From JACKFB01 sp041389525 (lineage in GTDB: Bacteria > Myxococcota_A > UBA9042 > PHBI01 > JACKFB01), in contig JAWKRR010000025.1 in the NCBI GenBank assembly GCA_041389525.1, positions 1-64,000 on the forward strand: DNA of 64,000 nucleotides, in the 5' to 3' direction. The translations under genes were made by a program, and so were the position numbers. The notes under the pieces are model-generated. The model did not search any database and was not told where the DNA came from. It saw only the letters and a program-made list of their open reading frames with translations. Positions 7,910 to 16,814 of this stretch are shown one piece after another. Position 1 is the first letter of the stretch, and every line of letters begins with the position of its first letter.

Positions 7910-10900
7910 CTATCGGCACATGCGCGAGACCTGCCGGTCGATCTCTTCGCGGTCGTACGCCGTCTTGGGCGCCACGCGGAGATACTCGCGGAAGGCATTG
8001 CACGCGAGTGCGGTGAGCCCCTTGTCCTTGTACATGAACCCGAGATAGCGGTGCGCCGACGGGAAGTTCGCCCCGCCGCTGGCGATGGCGTGCTTGAAGT
8101 GCTCCTCCGCCGAGTTCTTCTCGCCGTCCTTGGCCTGAATTACGCCGAGGTAGAAGTGCGCCGCGGGGTTCTTCTCGTCCCGCGTCAGCACCTCCTCGAG
8201 ATAGGTCCGCGCCTCGTCCTGCTTGCCCATGGTCTGCAGGGTCTTCGCGAACTCGATGATGAGGTCCTGGCGAACCGGGTCCAGCAACATCGCGAGCTTG
8301 AAGTCCGCCAGCGCCTCGCGGAACTGCCCGTTGTCGAAGTAGAGCCGGCCGCGCAGCAAGTAGATCTCGGGGTCGATGCGCTTCTTGTCCACGGGCGTCG
8401 AGTATTTCTCGTACTCGTTGATGATGAACGAGTACTCCGACAGCGCCCGCCGCAGGTTGCCGACGCCGCCGACCTCGCTGAACGCGCGGCCCAGCTGGTG
8501 GCGCATCTCGAGATTCGTCGGCGCCAGCGACGACGCCTTCGACAGGTACTCGACCGCCGGCGCGGTCCGCCCCTGGCTCAGCTCGTTCAGACCCAGGTAG
8601 TAGTAGGCGTCCGCGCTCGCCGAATCGACCTTCAGCGCCTTGCGCAGGTCCTCGTCGGCCTCCTTGTAGCGCCCCATCGCGCTCTGCAGCGCGCCCTGCA
8701 GCACGTTCGCGCGCAGGTTCAGCGGGTCCGAGGCCAGCACCGACTTCACCGAGCTCAGCGCGCGGTCGAAGTCCTTCTGCCGATACATCACCTCGATGTA
8801 GTCGAGGGCGTCCGACCCGTTGAGCGCGCCCGTGGTCTGCAGGTCCTCATAGAAGCGCGCGCTCTCATCGGCGAAGCCCAAGCCCTTGAGCAGCCGCGCG
8901 AAACGCAGCTTCGCCTCGGTGTTGTTGGGGTCGAGCTTCAGGATCTCGGCCATCGTCTCCTTGGCCTTCAGCGTCGCGCCCACGGTCATCTGCACTTCGG
9001 CGAGCTTCTCCAGCAGCGGCAGCTTCTGGTCCGCCGCCTCCACCCCCTGACGCAGCACCTCGACCGCCTCAGCGTTGCGGCCCTCCGACAGCTCCAGCGC
9101 GGCGAGGGCCGTGTAAGCGTCGGCGAATGACCGCTCGTTCTCGATGATCTGCGCGTAGATGGCCTTCGCCGTCTTCAGCCGGTCCGCCTTCACCTCGTCG
9201 GCGGCCTGCAGCATCAACAGCCCGGTGTCGTTGGGCTGCGCGCGCAGGGCCTCGTTGAGCTGGCTCTTCGCGTCCTCGATCTGGCCACCGTCACGATACG
9301 CCTGCACCAGCGCCCGGTAGAAGGCCGCGCTCGCGCAGCCCGCCTTCTGGCACTCCTTGAGCCGCCGCAGCGCGTCCTGGTGGAGGTCCAGCTGGGTCAG
9401 CAGCTCCGCGAGCTGCAGGGTCGCCGGCTCGTCCGACGGCCGAATCTCCAGCGCCCGCTCGAGGGCCTGCCGCCGCTCATCGGGCTTCTTCTGCGCCTCA
9501 GCCACGCTGGCCTTGACCATCCACGCCTGGAAGATGGCGTCGCGGTTCTCCGCCTGCTTGGCCAGGGACAACGCCTCCTCGCCGAACTTCAGCGCGGCCT
9601 CGTAGTCGTGGTCGAACAGCGAGATCCGCGCCATCGCCAGCTTCGCGCCCGAGTGGTTCGGGCTGACCTCGAGCAAGCGCGAGAACAGCGCCTTCGCCTC
9701 GGCGAACTCGGAGGCCTGGAGCTGGATTTCGCCCAGATCGTACAGGGCCGGCTGATAGGTCGGGTCGGTCTCGAGGGCGCGCTTGTAGTAGCCCATCGCC
9801 CGCTCGCGCTCGTTCTGAGCCGCCGACACGCGGGCCATCAGGTAGAGGTCGTCCGGGTTGGTGGTCTTCTGCGCGACGTATGCCTCGAGCGCGGTCGCCG
9901 CGTCGTCGGTCTTCTTCTCGGCGAGCAGCTTGGAGATGAGCAGCCGCTTGTCGCCGCTGAGCTGGTCGGGCGTGAGCAGCTTCTGCAGCAGCGCGCCGTA
10001 GGCCGGCTTCGCCTCGTAGACCGTGGGGTAGCGGTCCTGCAGGCGCATCAGCGTGCGCACCAGCTCCTCCCGAATCTTCACGTCGGCGGGGGCGACCGCC
10101 AGCTGGCTCTCCAGGTCCACGATGCGCGCCGAGTAGTCTTGCGGCGTGTCGCCCGACATGGGCGCGATGGTCGGCTTCTCCGGCGCGCTCGGGCGAGCCG
10201 GGGGCCGCTCCATGACCTCCGGCCGCTCGCCGCTGGAGCCCGACCCGAGCAGCGCGTCGATCCCGAAATACCCATAATCCGTCTGGCCTAGCGCCACACC
10301 GGCCACGAGGACAGCGAAGAGGCCGCCGAGGGCGATCTTGCGCCCGGTCGAGGACTTCCCGGCGCGCCCAGCGTTCGCGCGGCGACGGCGGCCGCCCCGC
10401 TTCTTGTCGGCCTTCCCCGCCGCGGGCGTGCCGATGAGGGTCGCGTCGTCGTGCCCGCCCACATCCAGGTCAAAGGCATCGGCGGCGCCCGACTGCGCTG
10501 CGGGCGCGGTGCCCGGCCGGGCGCCGCCACCGGAGCGCGCGCCCAGCCCGTCGAGGAACCCGCCGCCCGTCCCCGGTCGGCCGCCTTTGCCCCCGTCGGT
10601 CGGGGGCATGGGGGCCGGCGCGTCGTCGCCGAGATCGGAGAAGTCCAGCGCCGCGGCCGATCCGACCGCGGAGTGAGACCCGGAGGTGCCGGAGAAGTCG
10701 GCGTTGTCGAAGGGGTTTTCGCCCGAGAACGCGCTGGCCCCCGAGGCGGCCGGCTTCTGTCCAAACGGGTTCTGCGCGAAGGGATCGTCGTCGAGCTTGG
10801 TGGACCCGAAGCTCGCGAAGGGGTCGTCCGCGCCCTGAAACGCGCCGCTATCACCGAAGCCCGCGGTGCGCCCGGAGGCCCCGCCGAACTCGGCGCCGCC

Positions 10901-11719
10901 TCGGCTGGGCGGCCCGCTGCCAGGTGCAGCGCCCCACGCGACCGTCGAGTTCGGCCGGAAGTCGGCGCCCTGATTCGTAGCCGGTCCACGCCCGCCCGAC
11001 AGGACCTCGGTCGAGCCGAACGCGTCGTTGAACGGGTCATCCTGGATGACCTGACGCCCGCCGCTGTTGGTGATGGGGCGCGACTCGGCGTCGGCCGGCG
11101 AGGGCTTCCACACCACGTCGTCGGACTGCTTGATGTCCACGGCACGCCGCTGGTAGGTCCCGATGACCGCCACGTCGTGCTCGCTGAGCTCGCGACGGCG
11201 CCGCTTGAAGAGGTAGGACGCCGCGCCGGACTCGTCCTCGTCTTCGGCTTGGCTCGGCGCGCCGCGACCTGAGCCGCCGCGCCCCGCAGACACGGGCGCC
11301 CCGCCGCGCGGGCTGCTGGGGCTCTCGTACGCAGCGTCCGACTGCATCATGGCGCGCGTGGCTTCAGGCAAGTCGCCGGTCGGGTCATTGACCTCCACGC
11401 CGGGCTCCGGCGCCAACTCCATCGCGAAGGCGTCGAGGTCGCCGAAATCCGAGAGATCCAGCGCCTGCGTGGCGGGCTCGGCGTTGAACTCCTCTTCGGA
11501 GATGATCTCGATGTCATCGCCGTCGAGATCGAGCTCGATCTCGTCATCCCAGCCCGCGGAGTCAGTGAGAATGGCCGTCCCGCCAAAGGGATCCGACGCT
11601 GCCGCCGCACCGGACCGCGCGTCGACGACCCACGCGTGAAAGCAGATCGTGCAAACCGCTTCGTCGCCGAAGCCGCTCACTTCGGTGTCTGAGCCGCAAC
11701 TCGGGCAAGTCTGCTTCAT
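7910..11719 (-). CDS. Zinc-ribbon / low-complexity / TPR transmembrane protein
   Basis: The 1269-residue protein begins with a zinc ribbon (CxxC at Cys5/Cys8 and CxxC at Cys23/Cys26), like the MJ0042-type fingers at the N-termini of many myxobacterial proteins. A long acidic and then Gly/Ser/Ala-rich disordered region follows, then an Arg/Lys-rich stretch and one membrane segment at about residues 460-480. The remaining 750 residues are tandem TPR repeats ending near the C-terminus. The topology suggests a cytoplasmic zinc finger linked to a periplasmic TPR scaffold. Related architectures occur in gliding-motility and cell-envelope proteins, but no specific function can be assigned. The frame is open far upstream across selB on the other strand; the ATG at 11719, directly before the zinc ribbon, is the sensible start. 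Confidence 0.8.
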   Translation of the reverse strand: MKQTCPSCGSDTEVSGFGDEAVCTICFHAWVVDARSGAAAASDPFGGTAILTDSAGWDDEIELDLDGDDIEIISEEEFNAEPATQALDLSDFGDLDAFAMELAPEPGVEVNDPTGDLPEATRAMMQSDAAYESPSSPRGGAPVSAGRGGSGRGAPSQAEDEDESGAASYLFKRRRRELSEHDVAVIGTYQRRAVDIKQSDDVVWKPSPADAESRPITNSGGRQVIQDDPFNDAFGSTEVLSGGRGPATNQGADFRPNSTVAWGAAPGSGPPSRGGAEFGGASGRTAGFGDSGAFQGADDPFASFGSTKLDDDPFAQNPFGQKPAASGASAFSGENPFDNADFSGTSGSHSAVGSAAALDFSDLGDDAPAPMPPTDGGKGGRPGTGGGFLDGLGARSGGGARPGTAPAAQSGAADAFDLDVGGHDDATLIGTPAAGKADKKRGGRRRRANAGRAGKSSTGRKIALGGLFAVLVAGVALGQTDYGYFGIDALLGSGSSGERPEVMERPPARPSAPEKPTIAPMSGDTPQDYSARIVDLESQLAVAPADVKIREELVRTLMRLQDRYPTVYEAKPAYGALLQKLLTPDQLSGDKRLLISKLLAEKKTDDAATALEAYVAQKTTNPDDLYLMARVSAAQNERERAMGYYKRALETDPTYQPALYDLGEIQLQASEFAEAKALFSRLLEVSPNHSGAKLAMARISLFDHDYEAALKFGEEALSLAKQAENRDAIFQAWMVKASVAEAQKKPDERRQALERALEIRPSDEPATLQLAELLTQLDLHQDALRRLKECQKAGCASAAFYRALVQAYRDGGQIEDAKSQLNEALRAQPNDTGLLMLQAADEVKADRLKTAKAIYAQIIENERSFADAYTALAALELSEGRNAEAVEVLRQGVEAADQKLPLLEKLAEVQMTVGATLKAKETMAEILKLDPNNTEAKLRFARLLKGLGFADESARFYEDLQTTGALNGSDALDYIEVMYRQKDFDRALSSVKSVLASDPLNLRANVLQGALQSAMGRYKEADEDLRKALKVDSASADAYYYLGLNELSQGRTAPAVEYLSKASSLAPTNLEMRHQLGRAFSEVGGVGNLRRALSEYSFIINEYEKYSTPVDKKRIDPEIYLLRGRLYFDNGQFREALADFKLAMLLDPVRQDLIIEFAKTLQTMGKQDEARTYLEEVLTRDEKNPAAHFYLGVIQAKDGEKNSAEEHFKHAIASGGANFPSAHRYLGFMYKDKGLTALACNAFREYLRVAPKTAYDREEIDRQVSRMCR

Positions 11720-11971
11720 GTGCGGTGGTTCCCTCGGTGCGATTCGGGCGTGGACGGACGCCCGCTCAAGGGCGCGAGCACTAACACGGGAGCGGCTGAC
11801 ACAGGTGCGGCCACCGCAGCCCCGATTCGCCTCGAAGGCAGAAGACGCAAGTTGACCCTCACATGGAAATGCTAGCAGTCGCCTCCGAGGGTGGTCAAGG
11901 CGGCTTGCTACCAGTACGTTTCCGAGACTGCGGTCCTGTGATTCGGGCCGTCTGCCGGAGGGCGGTGCTGC

Positions 11972-13930
11972 GTGAGCCCGGGTTCGGAGACGCGTGAAAT
12001 TACAGCCGTTGTCGGCACCGCGGGGCACGTTGACCACGGGAAGACCACGCTGGTCCGCGAGCTGACGGGCATCGACACCGATCGCCTGAGCGAGGAGCAG
12101 GCGCGCGGCATCTCCATCCAGCTGGGCTTCGCCTGGATGGACCTCCCCGCCGGGCGAATTGCCCTGGTCGATGTGCCAGGGCACGAGCGCTTCGTGCGCG
12201 AGATGATCGCAGGCGCCGCGGGCCTGGACCTCGTGCTGCTGGTCGTGGCGGCGGACGAGGGGGTGATGCCCCAGACGCGCGAACACCTCGATATTTGCTC
12301 GCTGCTCGGCGTGCGCGCCGGCGCCGTGGTCCTGACCAAGGTGGACCTGGTCGACGAGGAGTGGCTCGGGCTGGTGCATGACGATGTGACGGAGGCCGTG
12401 CGCGGCACCTTCCTCGAGGGCGCGCCGATCCTGCGCCACGCGGCCGGCGATCCGACCGGACCCCAGGCCATCCGCGAGTTCCTGGCCGAGGAGCTCGCCG
12501 CACCGCGCGCCGATCTCAGCGTCCGCAGCGTCGACCGCCCGTTCAAGATGTCCCTCGATCGCGTGTTCACCATGCGGGGCTTCGGGACGGTGGTCACTGG
12601 CACGACCGCGGCCGGCGCGCTGCTGGCGGGGGACTCCGTCGTCGTGTTGCCGAGCGGCGTGAGCGGTCGAGTCCGCGGGATCCAGGTGCACCACGCGGCG
12701 GTCGAGCGGGTCGGGCCCGGCCAGCGCGCGGCGGTCAACCTGCAGGGGGTCGACCACCACAGCGTGGGGCGCGGCGAGGTGCTGGCGCGGCCTGGTGAGA
12801 TCGCGATGGCGTCGATGTTCTTCGCGTCGCTGCGCGTCCCGGCGGGCCTGGATGTGACCGTCGCCGACGGCGCGCGCGTGCTGATCCATGCGGGCACGGC
12901 GCAGGCGGAGGGCACCCTCGGGCTCATCGGCAGGAGCGAGCTGGGGCCCGGGGAGAGCGCGCCGGCCCAGGTGCGCCTCAGCCAGCCGATGCCCTACCTG
13001 CCGGGGGAGGCGTTCGTGGCGCGGGGGTTTTCGGCGCTCCCGGGGCACGGCCACACGATCGCGGGCGGCCGCCTCTGGACCGCGGCCGAGCGCAGGCACC
13101 GCAAGCGCCACGCGGCCGAAGACAGCGCGCTCATCGCGGCCCTGGAGGGCTCCGACGCGGCGGCCATGGTCGACGCGCTCATCCTGCACGCGGCGCAGTC
13201 CGGCGTCCCGGCCGACGCGCTGGTCCAACGCCTCCCGCTGACCCGAACCGCCATCGACGCCGCGCTGGCCGAGCTGCTGGCGTCCGACCGGGTGGCGCGG
13301 GCCGGCGACCTCCTCGTCCACGCCGACGCCATCACGGCCCTGGGCGCCGACGTCCTGCGGGCGTTAGGGGCGCACCACAAGGCCCGCCCCGCCCTCAGCG
13401 GCCTCGCCACCGAAGAGCTGCGAACCAGGATCCACCAGGGGATTTCGGCAGATCTGATCCAGGCCATCTTGGTCCCGCTGGAGCGCGACGGCCGCGTCGT
13501 CCGGCGAGGCGAGCTGATCGCGAGGGCCGATTTCGAGCCGAAGCTGAGCAGCACCCAGGGCGCGGCCTGTCAGGCGCTCGGGGCCGCCCTCGCCACCGGC
13601 GGGTTGACCCCGCCTCGACTGCAAGATCTCCCCGAGATCACGGGGCTTACGCCCGCGGCGATCCAGGAGGCCATCGATCTGCTGGTGCTCGACGGCAGCG
13701 TCACCCGTGTCTCCAAGGAGCTCTTCTACGACGCGGCCGCCCTGGCGGCGCTCGAGGCCTCGCTGATCGCGTACCTGCAGCAGCACCCGACCATCGACAC
13801 GGGCGCCTTCAAAGAGCTGACGGGCGCTAGCCGCAAGTGGACGATCCCCCTGGGCGAGTACTTCGATCGCGTCCGGATCACGCTGCGCGTCGGCGATCTC
13901 CGCCGGCTCAGGGTGTCCGCGGCGCCGTGA
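11972..13930 (+). CDS. selB: Selenocysteine-specific elongation factor SelB
   Basis: The 652-residue protein has a translational GTPase domain with G1 'GHVDHGKTT' (residues 18-26), G3 'DVPGHE' (67-72) and G4 'TKVD' (122-125). Beta-barrel domains follow, then a C-terminal half with winged-helix repeats, the SelB hallmark. SelB delivers selenocysteinyl-tRNA to UGA codons that carry a SECIS hairpin. The GTG start at 11972 has GGAGGG about 10 bases upstream. No selA, selC or selD is visible in the window, and I found no obvious in-frame UGA selenoprotein nearby. Confidence 0.93.
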   Translation: MSPGSETREITAVVGTAGHVDHGKTTLVRELTGIDTDRLSEEQARGISIQLGFAWMDLPAGRIALVDVPGHERFVREMIAGAAGLDLVLLVVAADEGVMPQTREHLDICSLLGVRAGAVVLTKVDLVDEEWLGLVHDDVTEAVRGTFLEGAPILRHAAGDPTGPQAIREFLAEELAAPRADLSVRSVDRPFKMSLDRVFTMRGFGTVVTGTTAAGALLAGDSVVVLPSGVSGRVRGIQVHHAAVERVGPGQRAAVNLQGVDHHSVGRGEVLARPGEIAMASMFFASLRVPAGLDVTVADGARVLIHAGTAQAEGTLGLIGRSELGPGESAPAQVRLSQPMPYLPGEAFVARGFSALPGHGHTIAGGRLWTAAERRHRKRHAAEDSALIAALEGSDAAAMVDALILHAAQSGVPADALVQRLPLTRTAIDAALAELLASDRVARAGDLLVHADAITALGADVLRALGAHHKARPALSGLATEELRTRIHQGISADLIQAILVPLERDGRVVRRGELIARADFEPKLSSTQGAACQALGAALATGGLTPPRLQDLPEITGLTPAAIQEAIDLLVLDGSVTRVSKELFYDAAALAALEASLIAYLQQHPTIDTGAFKELTGASRKWTIPLGEYFDRVRITLRVGDLRRLRVSAAP

Positions 13931-13966
13931 GCGACCACCGCCCCTCCCCCCGCGACCGGCAGCCCC

Positions 13967-14129
13967 TAGAGCGGTGACCGCTCAGCTTGACGCAGTCGGA
14001 CTTGGTCGCGACGCCGCTGGACTGCGTTGGAAATCCTCACCGATGCTGGGCATCGCCTCCGGTTTCCGCCTTGCCAGCGACGCCGCGCCCGGCGTCCTTT
14101 GACCATCAACTTGAGCGGTCACCGCTATA
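13967..14129. mobile_element. MITE-like palindromic element with terminal inverted repeats and TA ends
   Basis: The ends at 13967-13990 and 14106-14129 are inverted repeats about 24 bases long with three mismatches. Each contains the near-palindrome AGCGGTGACCGCT and is bounded by TA. Inside, a further imperfect inverted repeat (GGTCGCGACGCCGCTGG against the complement of a segment near 14073-14095, about 14 of 17 matching) and a central hairpin CGATGC-TGG-GCATCG make the whole element foldable. It has no coding capacity. Size, TIRs and TA bounds resemble a miniature element mobilised by a Tc1/mariner or IS630-type transposase. No second copy was noticed in the window. Confidence 0.55.
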
Positions 14130-14140
14130 AAGATCCGCGC

Positions 14141-14446
14141 TCAGGCAGCCTGGATGGCGTGCCACTCGTCCCAAGCGCCGTTGTCCTTCTTGACCCGATA
14201 GCAGACCGGGTTGAAGCCGCGGTGCTGGAGCTGCGCGCGGAAGCGCTCGATGACCCCGTCCATGTCGTCCGCGTCACGGATGATGAACTGGATCATGTAG
14301 TGCATCGCGTCGAAGCACTCCGTCTCGGCGTACAAGCGCACTTTATTGCGCTCTTTGCGCTCGTAGACGGTCACCTGGAAGATGACCGTCCTGCCCAGCT
14401 TGCTCGCCTCGAGCTGGAACCGGCTGTACTCAGTGATCGAGGCCAA
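14141..14446 (-). CDS. Small protein of unknown function
   Basis: This 101-residue protein is predicted from an open frame behind a strong-looking promoter. It is charged, with a strand-rich N-terminal half and a helix around residues 60-75, and ends in a Trp/His-containing tail; no family is recognised. The start is uncertain. The first plausible codon in frame is TTG at 14446, with CTG or ATT alternatives a few codons upstream, and no good ribosome-binding site for any of them. The lower GC content of its 5' end compared with its neighbours, and the adjacent MITE-like element, hint at a recently acquired or rearranged spot. Confidence 0.5.
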   Translation of the reverse strand: MASITEYSRFQLEASKLGRTVIFQVTVYERKERNKVRLYAETECFDAMHYMIQFIIRDADDMDGVIERFRAQLQHRGFNPVCYRVKKDNGAWDEWHAIQAA

Positions 14447-14496
14447 CGGAATCCATTGCAGTTCGAGGGGTTGCGCGCCTGGGACTTAGTTTCTCC

Positions 14497-14524
14497 ATGA
14501 TAGACCGGCGAAAAGGCGTGTCAA
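14497..14524 (-). promoter_or_regulatory. Strong sigma-70-type promoter
   Basis: On the minus strand, TTGACA (14524-14519) is a perfect -35. It is followed by a 16-base spacer and TATCAT (14502-14497) as -10. Transcription would start near 14490 and lead into the 101-residue gene with a short 5' leader. This is the closest consensus match seen in the window. Confidence 0.6.
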
Positions 14525-14559
14525 CCCACCCTATCGACCCAAAAACGTGGAAACGCCCC

Positions 14560-15819
14560 CTAACACCCCGAAGTTTCAGACAGCCATCGGTAGAGCGTCG
14601 ATCGGCTGATCCCCAAGCTGCGCGCCGCTTCGGACCGGTTGTTGCCGCAGGCGCGGATCGCGGCCTGCGCCCGACTGAACTGGTCGATCGCCACCTGCTC
14701 GGCCGCCTGAGCCTCGCCGCCGCGCTCGAGCGCCGCTGCGCGCCCGGAGACCCGGGCCCGGTGCGCGCGGTTCGCCAGCTCGCGGACGTTGCCGGACCAC
14801 CGCTCGACCTCGATCCGGGCCAGCGCCGCGGGCGAAGGCCACAGCCCGCCCGCCGCCTCCCCCAGGAAGCTCTCCAGCAAGGGCGCGATGTCGCCCGGGC
14901 GCGCGCGCAGCGGCGGCAGGTCCACTCGAAGCACCCACAGCCGCTGCAGCAGGTCGAACCGAAAGCGCCCATCCCGCGCCTCTTGCCCCAGATCCCGCCA
15001 TGTCGCCGCGATGATGCGCACGTCCACCGCGATCGGCCCGTCGCCGCCTACTGGGATTACCTCGCCGGTCTCCAGAACGCGCAGCAGCTTGGCCTGCACC
15101 TCCGCCGACAGCTCGCCGATCTCGTCGAGGAGCAGCGTCCCACCGTCGGCGCGCTGAAACGCCCCCGGGCGGCTCCGGTCGGCCCCGGTAAACGCCCCCC
15201 GCACCACCCCGAAGAGCTCGGCATCCGCGAGGCTGGCGGGGAGCGCCGCGCAGTTGAGCGCCACCCTCGGCTTGCCGCGCCGAGCGCTCGCGTCGTGGAT
15301 CGCCTGGGCCGCGACCTCCTTGCCCGTCCCTGACTCGCCGTGCAGCCAGACCGGCGCGTCCGACGACGCCACCTCCGCCAGCTCGCGCAAGAGCCCCAGG
15401 CTGCGCGCGTCCCGCGCCATCATCCCTGCCCAGCGCACCGCGTCCGGATAGCGATGCAGCCCCGCGCTCTCCGCCACCAGCACTCGCGTCTGCCCAAGCT
15501 CGGCCCACTGCCCGCTGCTCAGCCGCGCCTCGCCCACCCGACGTCCGTCCACCCAGACGCCGTTGGTGCTCCCGAGGTCGCGAACCACGACGGCCCCGCC
15601 CACCCGCGTGCAGCTCGCGTGCCGTCCCGAGACATGCGGATCCGCCAGGCGAATCCTCGCTTCCCGCGCGGTCCCGACCACCACCACCTCGCCCTCGTCC
15701 AGCCGCCTCACGGCCCCGTCCACGACCAGCACTGGCTCCGTCCGACGCCCCGGCCGCGGCCGGAAATGCCGTATCGCGACCAATGGTTGGGTCACCCGAT
15801 GTCCGACTGCGCTCGCCAC
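14560..15819 (-). CDS. FHA-domain sigma-54-dependent transcriptional activator
   Basis: The 419-residue protein carries an N-terminal FHA domain (about 30-105, with 'SGRH' and 'STNG'). A central AAA+ sigma-54 interaction domain follows, with Walker A GESGTGKE (161-168), the sigma-54 loop GAFTGA (208-213) and Walker B LLLDEIGEL (229-237). A Fis-type helix-turn-helix lies at the C-terminus (about 375-415). FHA replaces the usual receiver domain, so activity probably responds to Ser/Thr phosphorylation, an arrangement common in myxobacteria. The GTG at 15819 is preferred to the GTG at 15828 because GGGGAGG lies 8 bases upstream of it. The target promoters are unknown. Confidence 0.88.
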   Translation of the reverse strand: MASAVGHRVTQPLVAIRHFRPRPGRRTEPVLVVDGAVRRLDEGEVVVVGTAREARIRLADPHVSGRHASCTRVGGAVVVRDLGSTNGVWVDGRRVGEARLSSGQWAELGQTRVLVAESAGLHRYPDAVRWAGMMARDARSLGLLRELAEVASSDAPVWLHGESGTGKEVAAQAIHDASARRGKPRVALNCAALPASLADAELFGVVRGAFTGADRSRPGAFQRADGGTLLLDEIGELSAEVQAKLLRVLETGEVIPVGGDGPIAVDVRIIAATWRDLGQEARDGRFRFDLLQRLWVLRVDLPPLRARPGDIAPLLESFLGEAAGGLWPSPAALARIEVERWSGNVRELANRAHRARVSGRAAALERGGEAQAAEQVAIDQFSRAQAAIRACGNNRSEAARSLGISRSTLYRWLSETSGC

Positions 15820-16009
15820 GATCTGCACCTCCCCAACGCGACCGTCGCCGGTGCCTACTCACCGAACGCAGCCGCGCTAAACGCACAAGGGATCTATGAC
15901 GAGTTTGGGCCCCCGCATTGCGCAGTTTTTTTGCGCGTCACCGCAAGCGCAACAACCATGGGCACGAGCGCGCATTTTCTTTCAAACGCTCCCCCGCGAG
16001 GTAGCACCG

Positions 16010-16693
16010 ATGTCCTCCCCCCGTTCCAAATCACTCCGCGCCGCCCTCCGCCTGCTGCTCCTGCTCCCGGCCACGCTGGCCCTGACGGCGACGAGCCCGG
16101 CCTCCGCCATGACCTCCCTCATGGGCGGCACGACGCTCGGCCTCGACCAAAACTACGCCGCGCGCGCCGACGTCGGCTGGCCCGATCTGCGCCTGACCTG
16201 GGTGGTCCCCTTCACCGAGCGCGTCGACATCTCGCCGCAGTTCACGCTGCGCTACGGTCAGAACCTCCGCACGGGCGTCGTCGGCTACGAGCCCGGCATC
16301 GAGATCCGCTGGAGCTTCTTTCAGCGCCACGCCACGAGCTTGGCCTTCTACGCCAACCCGGCGGCCCTCATCTGGGTTCCCACCGACGGCACGAAGGGCC
16401 AGGTCGGGTTCCGCATCGGCGGCCCCGGCATCGTCGGCGGCTGGCAGATCGGGTCGCGCGTGGCGATGAACTACGGCATCCGGGTGCCCATGCGCGTGAT
16501 GTTCTCGCCCGACGTGACGTTCACGGCGCCGGTCCTCGCCGACCTGGGCTTCGAGGTGGAGGCGTGGCGCAGCGAGGAAGCGCGGGTGTCGGTGACCGGC
16601 CAGATGTCGGCGGGCCCGGAGTTCTGCACGGGCCCTTGCCGCGACGTCGAGCTGGCCGTCGAGCTGGGCCTCGGCGCCCACGTCATCTGGTAG
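16010..16693 (+). CDS. Predicted outer-membrane beta-barrel or exported protein
   Basis: The 227-residue protein has a clear signal peptide (about 1-34, ending 'SPASA'). A series of amphipathic strands with alternating hydrophobic residues and Gly/Asp/Asn turns follows, as in small outer-membrane barrels. It ends in a hydrophobic strand finishing with Trp, close to the aromatic C-terminus preferred by the BAM machinery. The ATG at 16010 is chosen because GAGG lies about 8 bases upstream and the signal peptide starts there. It diverges from the FHA/sigma-54 activator, which could be its regulator; that link is only positional. Function unknown. Confidence 0.65.
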   Translation: MSSPRSKSLRAALRLLLLLPATLALTATSPASAMTSLMGGTTLGLDQNYAARADVGWPDLRLTWVVPFTERVDISPQFTLRYGQNLRTGVVGYEPGIEIRWSFFQRHATSLAFYANPAALIWVPTDGTKGQVGFRIGGPGIVGGWQIGSRVAMNYGIRVPMRVMFSPDVTFTAPVLADLGFEVEAWRSEEARVSVTGQMSAGPEFCTGPCRDVELAVELGLGAHVIW

Positions 16694-16814
16694 GACTTCC
16701 CCGAGCGGCCCCGCGCACATGCGGCGCGGGGCCAGCACCTTCCGAATCGCGCCGAGCGCGTGCTATATCCCGCCGCCGAATCGAAGCCGGCCCGCAGCCG
16801 GCGCAGGGAGTCGG

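Noticed and set aside
11960..12000. GGGTTCGGA resembling a tRNA T-loop near selB, considered as selC
   Set aside because: No matching acceptor stem, D-arm or CCA end could be folded around it, and it lies within the selB start region.
11720..13321. Extension of the zinc-ribbon/TPR frame far upstream on the minus strand
   Set aside because: It is antisense to selB and its residues are Arg/His/Gly-rich nonsense typical of GC-rich shadow frames.
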